Below are positions 1-7,251 of a stretch of 10,790 bases of DNA, one piece after another. Below the pieces are notes generated by a model. It searched no databases. It saw only the letters and a program-made list of their open reading frames with translations, and was not told the origin of the DNA. Numbering within the stretch: position 1 is the stretch's first letter; every line of letters starts with the position of its first letter. The stretch is taken from positions 16,087-26,876 of the forward strand of contig NW_004443736.1 in assembly GCF_000330505.1 (NCBI RefSeq), in the 5' to 3' direction. The position numbers were made by a program, and so were the translations under genes. Origin of the DNA: Entamoeba invadens IP1. Taxonomy: Eukaryota > Evosea > Mastigamoebida > Endamoebidae.

Positions 1-33
1 AACAAACAAAAAACCATAATTGAGTTATTTCTT

Positions 34-888
34 TCAAAAAAGTGCCATAAGAATTATTGCAACAATTGAAATAATCACTTCAATACTGTTATCTTTATCT
101 GGAATGACAACAGCAGAATTTTTTCCATAGAAATAAAAGACATTATTTGAATCTTTATTTTTAGTGCAAACAGCATATTTTTGTTCCGACTTTGGTTCAA
201 CAGAATCGGGTGTTTCACACTTTGAGTCATAATAGTTAAAAGTAATCGATTTTTTTGTGGTTGTAAAGTTCAATGAATTTTTTTCATTGCAAGTTGCCAA
301 ACTTGTATGGTAGTAGTCGGCCATAATGTAATAATCAAGCTTGAGAGGATCGTTGCAATCTATTTTTGCATAATTTCGATCGGCATAGTAATATTCTGGT
401 AGTGATAAAACCTTGATAACCTTATATTCGTCTCCAGTTGCAGCTACTTTAGAACTTTCAGCATATACGCAGTTTGCATCTTGATACATCAATCCATCTG
501 AATGTACAACAACATATTTAGTACTATCTGTGGCGATTGAATCCACGTAGCATCTGCCTTCTACATAAATTTCAAAATCATCACCAACATCACGTTTATA
601 AAGATTTGCAGCGGTGTATTGAACTTTATCGGTTTTGCCAGAATCAACGCATGTGTCAACAGGAGCATATACTGATGTGTCAGTTGACAAAGTTTTGCAT
701 GTTGTGTCTGTGTAGTAAGAAAAGTAAACATTTTTGCCATCAAAATTGACAATGGGAAATTGACTTCCCTGTTGGAAACAACTTAAGGTATCATAGTAAT
801 AAACCGGTAATGCTAAAGTATCATCTGTGCAAGAACTGGCACCAGAATAAACAACTTTTTTAAAATAGTAAAATCCAATATCCTTCAT
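34..888 (-). CDS. C-terminal part of a cysteine-containing surface protein with a GPI-like tail
   Basis: I do not recognise a named family. This 284-codon frame starts at an ATG whose bases overlap the stop of the upstream frame (ATGA at 885-888), and it looks like the continuation of that protein. It has ten cysteines: C20, C37, C64 and C80 complete a first module started in the upstream frame, and C113, C140, C178, C200, C224 and C241 form a second one. Matching blocks include FSYYTDTTCKT (about 56-66) versus FNYYDSKCET (217-226). The protein ends in a hydrophobic stretch (about 269-284) with no charged tail after it, which suggests a GPI-attachment signal or a terminal membrane anchor, so I infer a cell-surface location. 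Taken alone it has no signal peptide and would not be secreted. The distal frame is closed by a TGA at 913-915, so the shift lies between 887 and 915. It may be a pseudogene or a one-base sequencing error. Confidence 0.72.
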   Translation of the reverse strand: MKDIGFYYFKKVVYSGASSCTDDTLALPVYYYDTLSCFQQGSQFPIVNFDGKNVYFSYYTDTTCKTLSTDTSVYAPVDTCVDSGKTDKVQYTAANLYKRDVGDDFEIYVEGRCYVDSIATDSTKYVVVHSDGLMYQDANCVYAESSKVAATGDEYKVIKVLSLPEYYYADRNYAKIDCNDPLKLDYYIMADYYHTSLATCNEKNSLNFTTTKKSITFNYYDSKCETPDSVEPKSEQKYAVCTKNKDSNNVFYFYGKNSAVVIPDKDNSIEVIISIVAIILMALF

Positions 889-1160
889 ATTGTAGAATAA
901 TATGTATCTATATCAAAACTGTGACTTTCTGTATCAATAATCCAATCAGAAGCTTTATCTGAACATGTTGCAGCATAGTACAATTGAAATTTAGAAGCAG
1001 AATCTTTGGAAACTTTCTTGTATTTTTTAGCAGCTTCAGTTATACCAGTAACATAACATTTGTCAACAATGTAAATAACGAAGTATCCAAAATAATCATC
1101 TTTTGCATATGTGTCTGCAGCAATCGTAAGTGAAAAGAAAAGGAAAAGGAATACGAACAT
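885..1160 (-). CDS. N-terminal, signal-peptide-bearing part of the same surface protein
   Basis: This 91-codon frame begins with a strongly hydrophobic run (residues 1-14, MFVFLFLFFSLTIA) followed by A15-D16, a textbook signal peptide with likely cleavage near residue 15. The rest is rich in Tyr, Lys, Asp and Ser and carries two cysteines. C35 lies in DKCYV, which matches GRCYV in the second module of the downstream frame; C66 lies in YYAATC. The frame ends at TGA 885-887, overlapping the next ATG. No GT...AG intron that would restore phase is visible around the junction, so one missing base or a genuine frameshift is the simplest reading. A TATA-type element sits just upstream and no other start is likely. 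Alone, the product would be a secreted peptide of about 75 residues. Role unknown; the inferred place is the secretory route to the surface. Confidence 0.7.
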   Translation of the reverse strand: MFVFLFLFFSLTIAADTYAKDDYFGYFVIYIVDKCYVTGITEAAKKYKKVSKDSASKFQLYYAATCSDKASDWIIDTESHSFDIDTYYSTI

Positions 1161-1183
1161 GTGATAAATAGATTAATTTGATT

Positions 1184-1193
1184 CTTTATATAC
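1184..1193 (-). promoter_or_regulatory. TATA-type core promoter element of the surface protein gene
   Basis: On the minus strand these bases read GTATATAAAG, ending about 24 bases before the ATG at 1160. This resembles the Entamoeba core promoter element (GTATTTAAA followed by G or C), which lies about 30 bases upstream of transcription starts in genes with very short 5' leaders. The position supports the start chosen for the signal-peptide frame. I saw no clear GAAC element. Confidence 0.5.
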
Positions 1194-2330
1194 CATTTTA
1201 TTTTTTTCTCATTTTTGTATAAAAAACATTAAATATTTTTTTAAATAAAACTACCCATTTTTTAAAAAAATAACACAAAAATAATTGGCTTTTATTTGAT
1301 TAGTTGGTTGCTTTAAATGTAAGCCAATACGGACATTTATAAAAATTATTAAAATTTTAAATATTTAATAAAAAAATTGTTTTTTGGTATTTATAAAACA
1401 TCAAGTTTGTTTATTATCAAACATGTATTATAAAATTTCACATTATTTGTATTTTATAATCAGCACATTCGAATTTGTTTAATAACACAAACAAATAATA
1501 ACACACAACTAATTATAAACATTACTAATTCATAAATAAAATATTGTTTTTTTGTGTTAGTTTTTATTTTAAAACAATATTTGATAAAACATGTATTTTA
1601 ATAAATGAAAACTGTTTAAATTATATAATTTTTGTGTATTTTTCACACCAAGTAAATATATGTATATTTAAATTAACCATGATTGTGTAATAATTTTTTT
1701 GTACAATTAATTCATTTGAAATAGAATAATCTATAAATTAATTGTTTTTTAATATAAAACGTTATATTTTTTTTATTTTATTTCGAAAAAATAATTGATG
1801 AATAAAAACTTTGTTAAAGTACCACATAATGTTTGAGTGTCGAAATATATTAACGCCAAATAAATTAATTTTCATCGTTCAACTTTAAAAAAATATTTAG
1901 AGGTGGTTTTCATTTAGAAATTGTGATAACAAAAAAGAATTAATTTTTTAAAATATAAATAATTATGAATCGATATAATACACTAGCAACAAAATAACAC
2001 AACAAAATGCAAATTCAAAATAGAATAAAAACAGATTTTGTCTTTTTAACGACTTTTTTTAATTATAGTCACCTGCTAAAAGCAATAAAAACACAACAAA
2101 TGGTATAAAGAAACTATAATTTATTATTTTATACTATAATTGTAAAAAACAGTAAAAATAACACAAATAACATTAAAAAAGAAAAAACAAAAAAATAAAA
2201 ACACATTGAATCAATTTTTGTCAAGCTTTTTAATTGATTTAAAAAACAACAGCAATTTTAAAACAGGTTTTTCCTTTTTCTTTTTTGGTTTTTAATGTTC
2301 TTTTTTCTTCCTTTTTTAATTCAATTTGGA
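1194..2330. other. AT-rich intergenic DNA without a supported gene
   Basis: Homopolymer A/T runs, many stops in all frames and simple-sequence character (for example repeated ACACAAA-like words near 1487-1510 and A-rich stretches near 2150-2205). I see no RNA gene, transposon end or coding-like stretch here. Confidence 0.6.
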
Positions 2331-2337
2331 AAAAAGT

Positions 2338-2871
2338 AATGCTGTCGATCTTTTTTTGAGGCAACGGAAATCGTTTTGGAATAAATTGTATTGAGGTGTT
2401 TCAATAACTATACAATGTTTAATAAATACACGACACTTTGGGGTATATTGTCAATCCAATTTATTATAATAGCTTGTTTAAAAGCAATATTTTAAAAGGA
2501 GGTGTTGTTACCACAAATAAAAAAAGTCACCAATATCATCAACTATTTAAATCTATTTCCGAATTCAATATTGTGAAAATGGTTTTTTCTTTCCAAAACA
2601 AATTACCATTCATATCTTCCTTCTCGACTTCTTTTTGAAAAAGCAAATTTACAAAACTGTCTTTCGCTTAAAAAATGGATATTTTATTAAGCCCACCAAA
2701 TATCCCCAAATCAATAACTTGATGGAAATGAAAAGCAAATAGAGTTAAGCTAACAAAAATTGTGTTGTTTTCGGCGAGCAACACAATGAATCTGATACAT
2801 CCAAAGAATTGGTTGAATTGTCGAAAACCATCGCTGTTGCAGGTTTGGTCTTTTTGGTATTGTCCAAATAA
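2338..2871 (+). pseudogene. Possible decayed gene of unknown family
   Basis: Base composition is visibly less AT-rich than either flank. In one plus-strand frame bases 2551-2871 contain only two stops, close together (TAG 2740-2742 and TAA 2746-2748), before the final TAA at 2869-2871. The last 40 codons look coding-like: KNCVVFGEQHNESDTS, then an amphipathic stretch and a hydrophobic end (TIAVAGLVFLVLSK). Upstream, in the same frame, 2338-2391 reads NAVDLFLRQRKSFWNKLY before a stop; further stops follow to 2550. Another plus frame is open at 2438-2638 and a minus frame at 2668-2895, so the strand is not certain. No family recognised. It could equally be a transposon remnant or chance open frame. 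Confidence 0.25.
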
Positions 2872-3895
2872 ATGCACATGTACAGCATTTTCCATTAAAT
2901 TTGATTTTCAGTTCACTTTTGATCTATTTTGACAAAGTATTATAATTAAGTAAAATTTTAGTTTATTTCGAAATATCTGCAATAAAAAGAAACAAATGTC
3001 GAATTGAAACACAATTTAAAATCATAGTTTTAAAAATTGTAATATGGTTTCTTTAGATCATTTGTCTGAAATTTATACCTTTAAATGGGTGACTATATAT
3101 AAATATATTTGATAGTTAAATAATTATATGTACTGTTTAAAACAAAATATTTTAATAACAATATGAAAACTTTTTCAATACAATATACAAAAATTTGAAT
3201 AATATTTATTTATAATATTATTTTATATATAACTTTTCGAATAATGATAAGTGATTTATTTTCATTTCCGTGTATGTTTAATTATTAACATTCTTTCTTG
3301 TTTTTATTATGATTACATTACATTTTAATTTTTAGTAAATAACATGGTATTTTTAAAATATTGTAAACTGTGTACGATTAAGTAACATTTGAAAAAAGTC
3401 AAAGATAATCAAATTAATACCCAATTAGTCACTTAGATGTTATTTATCTTTAATGTTGTCTAATACATTACTGAATATCATAATAATTACATTATTATGT
3501 ATGTAATTATTAATTGTGTATTGTTTCATTGTTTGTATCAATGTTATATATTTGTTCATATTATAATGTCAAAGAATAACATTGAAATAAAAATTATTTG
3601 ATAAAAATCATATTATTTAAGACTTATATATAACACAAAACTTTATAAACAACTTACTTTTTTTAACATTTGAACATCTCTTAAAATATTTTTTGATTAA
3701 ATCACAACGTTGCAAAAAAATAGAAACACGATATTTAAAATATTTGATATTTTATTATAATCTGTGTAATGATGTTTCGATCTTATTTGATAACTTTTCA
3801 AATGTGTACAATGTTTTTTATACTACGATGTTCTTTGAAAAATTTTTAATTTATAATTACGATTGTTTTAAAATTTGTCATATACTTAATTCCGA
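2872..3895. other. AT-rich intergenic DNA without a supported gene
   Basis: Very AT-rich spacer. An open frame begins at 3693 and runs past this interval to 3947, but it depends on a TTG start and its translation is only F, Y, N, I and K-rich low-complexity sequence, as expected from AT-rich DNA. Nothing else is supported here. Confidence 0.55.
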
Positions 3896-3922
3896 AAATC
3901 GGAATAAAAACCATTCCGATTT
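3896..3922. repeat. Perfect 10-bp hairpin
   Basis: AAATCGGAAT (3896-3905) and ATTCCGATTT (3913-3922) are perfect reverse complements around a 7-base loop. A second short palindrome (TTCCGA, AAA, TCGGAA) overlaps its left arm. It lies about 160 bases beyond the 3' end of the Tc1-type transposase remnant and could be part of that element's worn terminal region, but no matching far end was found. Confidence 0.4.
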
Positions 3923-4083
3923 ATTTTGCTATTTAAAATTAAAATAATTATTTTAAGAATTAAAATTACACAAAAAATATTCAATATTTACACAAAATAA
4001 TTAAACATTTATAAATAAACAAAAATAATTAATTATCTGAATTTTTATTTTTATAGATAAATAATTGTTATCTTGGCATTGTA

Positions 4084-4521
4084 TCAGTCTTTTGCCAAAA
4101 AATTAACAAGATTATTAACTGTTGTCATTGGTATTGATTTCCATGCACGAACCGCTTCTGTATACACTGCATGTGATGACATCATTGGGGATATTTTCAT
4201 TTTCCTTTTCATTATTCTTCACATATTTTCAATGGGATTCAAGTCCAGACTATTCCCTGGCCATCCTTTAATTATTTTAACCCCATTATTTGCCAAAAAA
4301 TTCAAAGTACTTTTTGCTCTATGAGGAGGTGCTCCATCTTGTATAAATTCAAATTTTTTTCCTCCATTTTTTCAATAGAATCGATAAATTATTTTCTTTC
4401 CAAAGATTGACATACTCTTTTCCTCCAATTTTTCCTTTGTATCTTATCAAAGAACTTTTAAAATTTTTACCAATAATTCCGAACACCATAACACTTGCTG
4501 TTTTTTGGAGAAAAAGAACAA
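4084..4521 (-). pseudogene. Tc1/mariner-type transposase, C-terminal catalytic half (broken)
   Basis: This is the 3' half of a cut-and-paste transposase. Minus-strand translation gives KTASVMVFGIIG, matching the VMVWG block of Tc1 proteins, then FIQDGAPPHRAKST with the second catalytic Asp (codon 4336-4338), then WPGNSLDLNPIEN, the WPxxSPDLNPIEN signature with the catalytic Glu (codon 4228-4230). There are 35 residues between Asp and Glu, one more than the usual Tc1 DD34E. Damage: a shift near 4349 between the VMVFG frame and the QDGAPPH frame; a TGA (4219-4221) where Tc1 proteins have the Trp of IENLW; a closing TGA at 4084-4086. The plus-strand frame at 4073-4324 is only its antisense shadow. 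It is the other half of the remnant at 6681-7248. Confidence 0.85.
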
Positions 4522-4549
4522 TACCGTAAATCCGGAAATAAATGGTTCA
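4522..4549 (+). repeat. Left terminal inverted repeat of the pogo-type element with TA target site
   Basis: TA at 4522-4523 is followed by a 26-base repeat (4524-4549) that begins CCGTAAATCC and ends ATGGTTCA. It is a perfect reverse complement of 6653-6678. Pogo/Tigger and Tc1/mariner elements insert at TA and duplicate it, as seen here. The repeat lies exactly where the Tc1-type transposase reading is interrupted. Confidence 0.85.
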
Positions 4550-4567
4550 TTTTTTTAAATCTTCCAT

Positions 4568-4581
4568 AAATTAATGGTTCA
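4568..4581 (+). repeat. Subterminal near-copy of the inner half of the pogo-type TIR
   Basis: AAATTAATGGTTCA differs by one base from AAATAAATGGTTCA inside the left terminal repeat, in direct orientation. It could be an extra transposase-binding site. No equivalent copy was seen at the right end. Confidence 0.35.
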
Positions 4582-4723
4582 ATTATCATGTTTTTAACGC
4601 AAAAACAAATAAAAAACCCAAAAGTGCAGTTTTAAAAAACTAACCAAAAGTGAAAACAATTTATAAAAAATAAAACAAACAATTAATTCAAATATTCATT
4701 TGGAATTGATAAAACCACATTTT

Positions 4724-5899
4724 TCATTCCTCAATGGAAGAAAAAACAACTTTTTCCAAAGCCGGATTCATATTAACCCTTTTCTCCTCTAACGTACCAG
4801 CACAAATCCCACACCTGAAAAAAGACTCAACAACAGAGTTTTTGATTTCTGTTGGAATTCTGTTATAGATCTGAAGAGATCTCATAATACACTCCTTCCT
4901 TTTTTCTCCACGGGTCACACGACCTGCACGATTGCTATTTAAATTGTACCATCTCAAATACTCTTCCTTTGATTGTGTTTTAAACCATCCAAATATACCA
5001 TAATCCAACGGCTGACAGAAACCCGTGGAGTTGGAAGGGAGTATAAATATGTCAGCGACTTCAGCCAGGCTCTTAACAACGTGTTCCGTGAGATGGGATC
5101 CATAACCATCACATATTAGAGCTACCATTTCAATATGGTGCTCTTCCATATAAGGACGAAGACATTTTTCATTCCAAGATACCATCAGCTCCTCGTTCAT
5201 TTTCCCACTTTCATTGACTTCCACTATTGCATCACATTCAAGACTTTTCGGCACTTTTTTCAATTTCCCTAGGATGATCATTGGTTTCAACACGTTTCCG
5301 GACTTTGACACTGCTGCCACAAAAGAAATTGTTTCCTTCTCGTTTCCGAGAAGAAGCGCGGAAACATGTTGTTCTCCACTTTCCGTTATCGTGTAGTTTC
5401 CTGCATCTGTCAACTTTATAGCCGTTTCATCCATGTTTATTATTGCGTCATCTTCAAAATATTGACACACTTCACTCATTGTGTTGAGGTGGTTAATCGT
5501 TTCCTCTCTCTTGTCGACTTTGGTTTCCTTTCTCGTTTGTATGATCCTGTTGGTGATTCTTTCTATGGACAGATGTTTCTTTTTCAAAAATGTGTATAAC
5601 CACTTGGTTTTTTGACAAAAGTGAAGGTGTGTGATTTGGAAACAACTTTTGAGCAAAAGTATTGCATCAATAATTTGGGTTGTAACGATTTTCTTTTTTG
5701 GCTCTTTTTTTTTGACAAAACGTGCCAACTTTTCGTAGTGTTCAACATTTTTTGGTTTCCTCCCCTGCCCATTCAAATTGTTTCTTATATTTTTATTCGC
5801 TTGCACAATAAACACATCATATTGTTTGTCCCATCTCAATAGAGTGGTAATTTTATTTCCAAATAGTTGCTGCTTCCCTTTTGCTTTTACCACTTTCAA
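4724..5899 (-). CDS. Pogo/Tigger-type DDE transposase (main body; N-terminus in another frame)
   Basis: Transposase that binds the element ends and cuts and joins DNA in the nucleus. Numbering from codon 5899: residues about 18-28 (TTLLRWDKQYD) end the first helix-turn-helix; about 45-112 form the CENP-B/Tc5-like second DNA-binding domain, ending in WLYTFLKKKHLS. The catalytic domain carries INMDETAI (D157, codon 5429-5431), LICDGYGSH (D264, codon 5108-5110) and LPSNSTGFCQPLDYGIF (D299, codon 5003-5005). This is the pogo/Tigger DD-D pattern with 34 residues between the last two Asp. The frame is open over 391 codons. The nominal first codon is TTG, not ATG, directly after an in-frame TGA, so it is not the true start: the missing first 33 residues are in the other frame at 5856-5954. 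Codon use and composition are clearly richer in GC than the flanks. An intact catalytic core is rare for such copies, but the frameshift makes it nonfunctional as sequenced unless it is a base error. Confidence 0.88.
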   Translation of the reverse strand: MKVVKAKGKQQLFGNKITTLLRWDKQYDVFIVQANKNIRNNLNGQGRKPKNVEHYEKLARFVKKKEPKKKIVTTQIIDAILLLKSCFQITHLHFCQKTKWLYTFLKKKHLSIERITNRIIQTRKETKVDKREETINHLNTMSEVCQYFEDDAIINMDETAIKLTDAGNYTITESGEQHVSALLLGNEKETISFVAAVSKSGNVLKPMIILGKLKKVPKSLECDAIVEVNESGKMNEELMVSWNEKCLRPYMEEHHIEMVALICDGYGSHLTEHVVKSLAEVADIFILPSNSTGFCQPLDYGIFGWFKTQSKEEYLRWYNLNSNRAGRVTRGEKRKECIMRSLQIYNRIPTEIKNSVVESFFRCGICAGTLEEKRVNMNPALEKVVFSSIEE

Positions 5900-5954
5900 T
5901 CAACTCTCTGAAAGATCGAATTTTTGCAATTTTGAAAGAAAACGTTCTTCCCAT
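5856..5954 (-). pseudogene. Frameshifted N-terminus of the pogo-type transposase
   Basis: ATG at 5952-5954 opens 33 codons beginning MGRTFSFKIAKIRSF and containing ELIESGKSKREAATIWK. This is the start of the psq/CENP-B N-terminal helix-turn-helix, whose other end (TTLLRWDKQYD) is in the main frame. The frame runs into TAA at 5853-5855 inside an A/T-rich stretch. One net base of change there separates it from the 391-codon frame. This is the natural start of the protein, giving about 410 residues in all. The 63-codon frame at 5900-6091 crossing the same bases is a shadow. Confidence 0.75.
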
Positions 5955-6138
5955 CGTTGACAGGTATTTATTTTTTTGAAATGTGGCGGAAAATTAATTA
6001 TCGTTTTGTCAAAGTTTGTCTTTGTTTTGAGAACTGTTTCGTTTTGAATTTCGACTGTGTTACTTTTTAAGAAAGAGGTTCGTTTTTGCAAATGATGTAT
6101 TTGATTATTAAAACATAATGTGGTATTTGTTTACAATT

Positions 6139-6146
6139 CTAATAAA
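6139..6146 (+). repeat. Left 8-bp target-site duplication of the miniature element
   Basis: CTAATAAA directly precedes the CAGGGG end of the miniature element and is repeated exactly at 6292-6299. An 8-bp duplication is the hallmark of hAT transposons. Confidence 0.8.
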
Positions 6147-6291
6147 CAGGGGTCTCCAAAATCGTGTTGTCCAAAAAGAAGGTAAAAAAGAGATGAGAAT
6201 GACTATAAACTCATGTTCATATGAGCAAATTTCTTTTTTGGTTAAAAAGTGATGACGCGTGGATTTAGGCATACGATTTTGGAGACGTCTG
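6147..6291. mobile_element. 145-bp hAT-like miniature inverted-repeat element (MITE)
   Basis: The left end reads CAGGGGTCTCCAAAATCGT; the reverse complement of the right end reads CAGACGTCTCCAAAATCGT, 17 of 19 identical, with 14 perfect bases in a row. The CAG start and a perfect 8-bp duplication on both sides fit hAT elements. The inside has further fold-back matches (GTCCAAAAAGAAGG near 6169-6182 against TTTCTTTTTTGGTT near 6230-6243, and CTCAT/ATGAG around 6210-6225) and no coding capacity. It inserted into the untranslated 5' region of the pogo-type element, so it is the youngest of the three layers. It would need a hAT transposase from elsewhere. Confidence 0.82.
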
Positions 6292-6299
6292 CTAATAAA
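6292..6299 (+). repeat. Right 8-bp target-site duplication of the miniature element
   Basis: CTAATAAA follows the CGTCTG end of the element and matches 6139-6146 exactly. Confidence 0.8.
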
Positions 6300-6370
6300 T
6301 CACACATTTTAAACACCCCTTCTTTTTCTTTGATTAATGTGCCTTATCTAACATAAATTCATTCTTGTTA

Positions 6371-6487
6371 AACTGAAAATGGAAGAAACTTGGTATCAAA
6401 AGGATGTTTGGGCTTTATAATTAAACCTTTTTCATGCGTTCTTAAATAGTGAATTATTGTTCTGGGGATTACACACCCAAATAACAT
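6371..6487 (-). pseudogene. Possible helix-turn-helix fragment inside the pogo-type element
   Basis: A 39-codon minus-strand frame starts at ATG 6485-6487 and ends at TAA 6368-6370. It reads FGCVIPRTIIHYLRTHEKGL followed by IIKPKHPFDTKFLP. The pattern of Ile/Pro, Arg-Thr-Ile, Tyr-Leu-Arg and a basic linker resembles the recognition helix of Tc1-like or IS630-like helix-turn-helix domains. The pogo transposase already has its own N-terminus further downstream, so this may be a captured fragment or chance. Function not claimed. Confidence 0.25.
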
Positions 6488-6652
6488 TTTTCAAAGATAC
6501 TTTTGGTGGTTTATTGGTCTTTTTTTGAAAAGTGTTGAGTCAAAAAAGCACATTCTGCATTTTTGGGAATTTAAAAATGTTATTATTTTAGTATCTTTTT
6601 AAAAAAGAATCAAATTTGAAATTTTAGTTTTTTTTAATTGTTTTGGAAATGG

Positions 6653-6680
6653 TGAACCATTTATTTCCGGATTTACGGTA
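6653..6680 (-). repeat. Right terminal inverted repeat of the pogo-type element with TA target site
   Basis: Bases 6653-6678 are the exact reverse complement of 4524-4549, followed by TA at 6679-6680. On the minus strand the Tc1-type transposase reading (VWKTKGTTKKM) runs right up to this TA. By chance the repeat itself stays open in that frame. Confidence 0.85.
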
Positions 6681-7248
6681 CATCTTTTTTGTTGTACCTT
6701 TTGTTTTCCAAACTCTCGGAATTTTGTCATTATTATAACAAAAACAACTTTCATCAGAAAAAACACTTTTCTTCCTCTTTTCCTTTTTAGTTTTAAGTTG
6801 TGATTTCTTTCAATTTCTAAAATTTGCAGTTGCTCTTTTACGAATGCTTTTCTTTGTTCGTCATTTCTCTTTGTCAAAAACATACATTTTTTTTCGTTTT
6901 ATAAAAACCAAATTTTAAACTTTTCCGGATTCTATAAACTGATGTAGTTGACATTTTTATATTAAATTTATTTTTAAGTATTTGAGTACATTTTTTGCAA
7001 CTTACACAACATTTTTTATTTGTGATATTTTTAATTACTTCTTTCATGTTATCCGAGAATGATGGACGTCCTCTTTTAGCTGGTTTTATATCTGGATACT
7101 CTGATAAACATCAATAAATTCTCCCAATACCAGGACTTTGCAAATTTGAAGAACGAAACGTTTTAACAATGCCAGCTGGTTTTTTTATACCACAGTCAAT
7201 ACAATACTTAACATTTTCTTCAACTGTTTTTTTAAAGACAAAATGAAT
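6681..7248 (-). pseudogene. Tc1/mariner-type transposase, N-terminal half (broken)
   Basis: The DNA-binding half of the split transposase. TVEENVKYCIDCGIKKPAG (from about 7227) begins the first helix-turn-helix. KRGRPSFSDN (GRP at about 7063-7071) is the GRPR-type linker of the paired-like bipartite domain. KMSTTSVYRIRKSLKFGFYK is the second recognition helix. After a frame change near 6875-6883 comes FLTKRNDEQRKAFVKEQL; after another near 6770-6790 comes KKSVFSDESCFCYNNDKIP with the first catalytic Asp (codon 6753-6755), then VWKTKG, as in Tc1 proteins. In-frame TGA at 7111-7113 and TGA at 6874-6876 add to the damage. The reading stops at the TA of the pogo insertion and resumes at 4521. Confidence 0.85.
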
Positions 7249-7251
7249 TTA

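Larger units (their letters stand above)
4524..6678 (-). mobile_element. Pogo/Tigger-type DNA transposon, 2155 bp, nested in the Tc1-type remnant
   Basis: Perfect 26-bp terminal inverted repeats (4524-4549 and 6653-6678) flanked by TA on both sides enclose a single transposase gene of the pogo/Tigger DDE class, read on the minus strand. Subtracting the nested 145-bp miniature element and its 8-bp duplication, the pogo unit was about 2.0 kb. Similar words also recur just inside both ends in inverted orientation (CCCAAAAGTGCAG near 4617-4629 versus CCCAAAAATGCAG on the minus strand near 6555-6567). The undamaged ends and the single frameshift in the transposase suggest a younger insertion than its Tc1 host. 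The frameshift means this copy probably cannot move by itself, but it could be mobilised by an intact relative. Confidence 0.85.
4084..7251 (-). mobile_element. Decayed Tc1/mariner-type transposon split by a nested pogo-type element
   Basis: Both halves of one transposase lie on the minus strand in the right order: the DNA-binding domain and first catalytic Asp at 7248-6681, and the second Asp and Glu at 4521-4084. If the 2155-bp insert and one TA are removed, the first and second Asp are about 86 residues apart and the whole reading region is about 333 codons, both normal for Tc1/mariner transposases. The outer ends of the element were not identified: I found no convincing terminal inverted repeats around 3900-4080 or 7250-8050. 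The many stops and frameshifts show an old, inactive copy. Confidence 0.72.

Noticed and set aside
885..1000. Intron joining the two halves of the surface protein gene
   Set aside because: No GTTTGT-like donor is present, and the GT...AG pairs tested near the junction do not restore the frame.
3693..3947. Plus-strand 84-codon frame
   Set aside because: TTG start, low-complexity F/Y/N/I/K translation, no motif or homologue recognised; expected by chance in such AT-rich DNA.
4219..4221. TGA read as tryptophan (variant genetic code)
   Set aside because: TGA replaces the expected Trp in the Tc1 remnant, but the pogo and kinase-like genes use TGG for Trp and the remnant has other stops and frameshifts, so decay explains it.
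4073..4324. Plus-strand 83-codon frame
   Set aside because: It starts with TTG and is the antisense of the clearly recognisable Tc1-type catalytic segment on the minus strand.
4500..4550. Inverted 28-base match (with TA) as a small inversion within the Tc1 coding region
   Set aside because: The right copy stays open in the Tc1 frame (MYRKSGNKWF), so I first read it as coding. TA on both borders, perfect symmetry around the pogo gene and normal Asp-Asp spacing after removal fit terminal repeats better.
5900..6091. Minus-strand 63-codon frame upstream of the pogo transposase
   Set aside because: It is in frame with the main ORF, but the recognisable transposase N-terminus lies in a different frame from ATG 5954; this frame has no motif.
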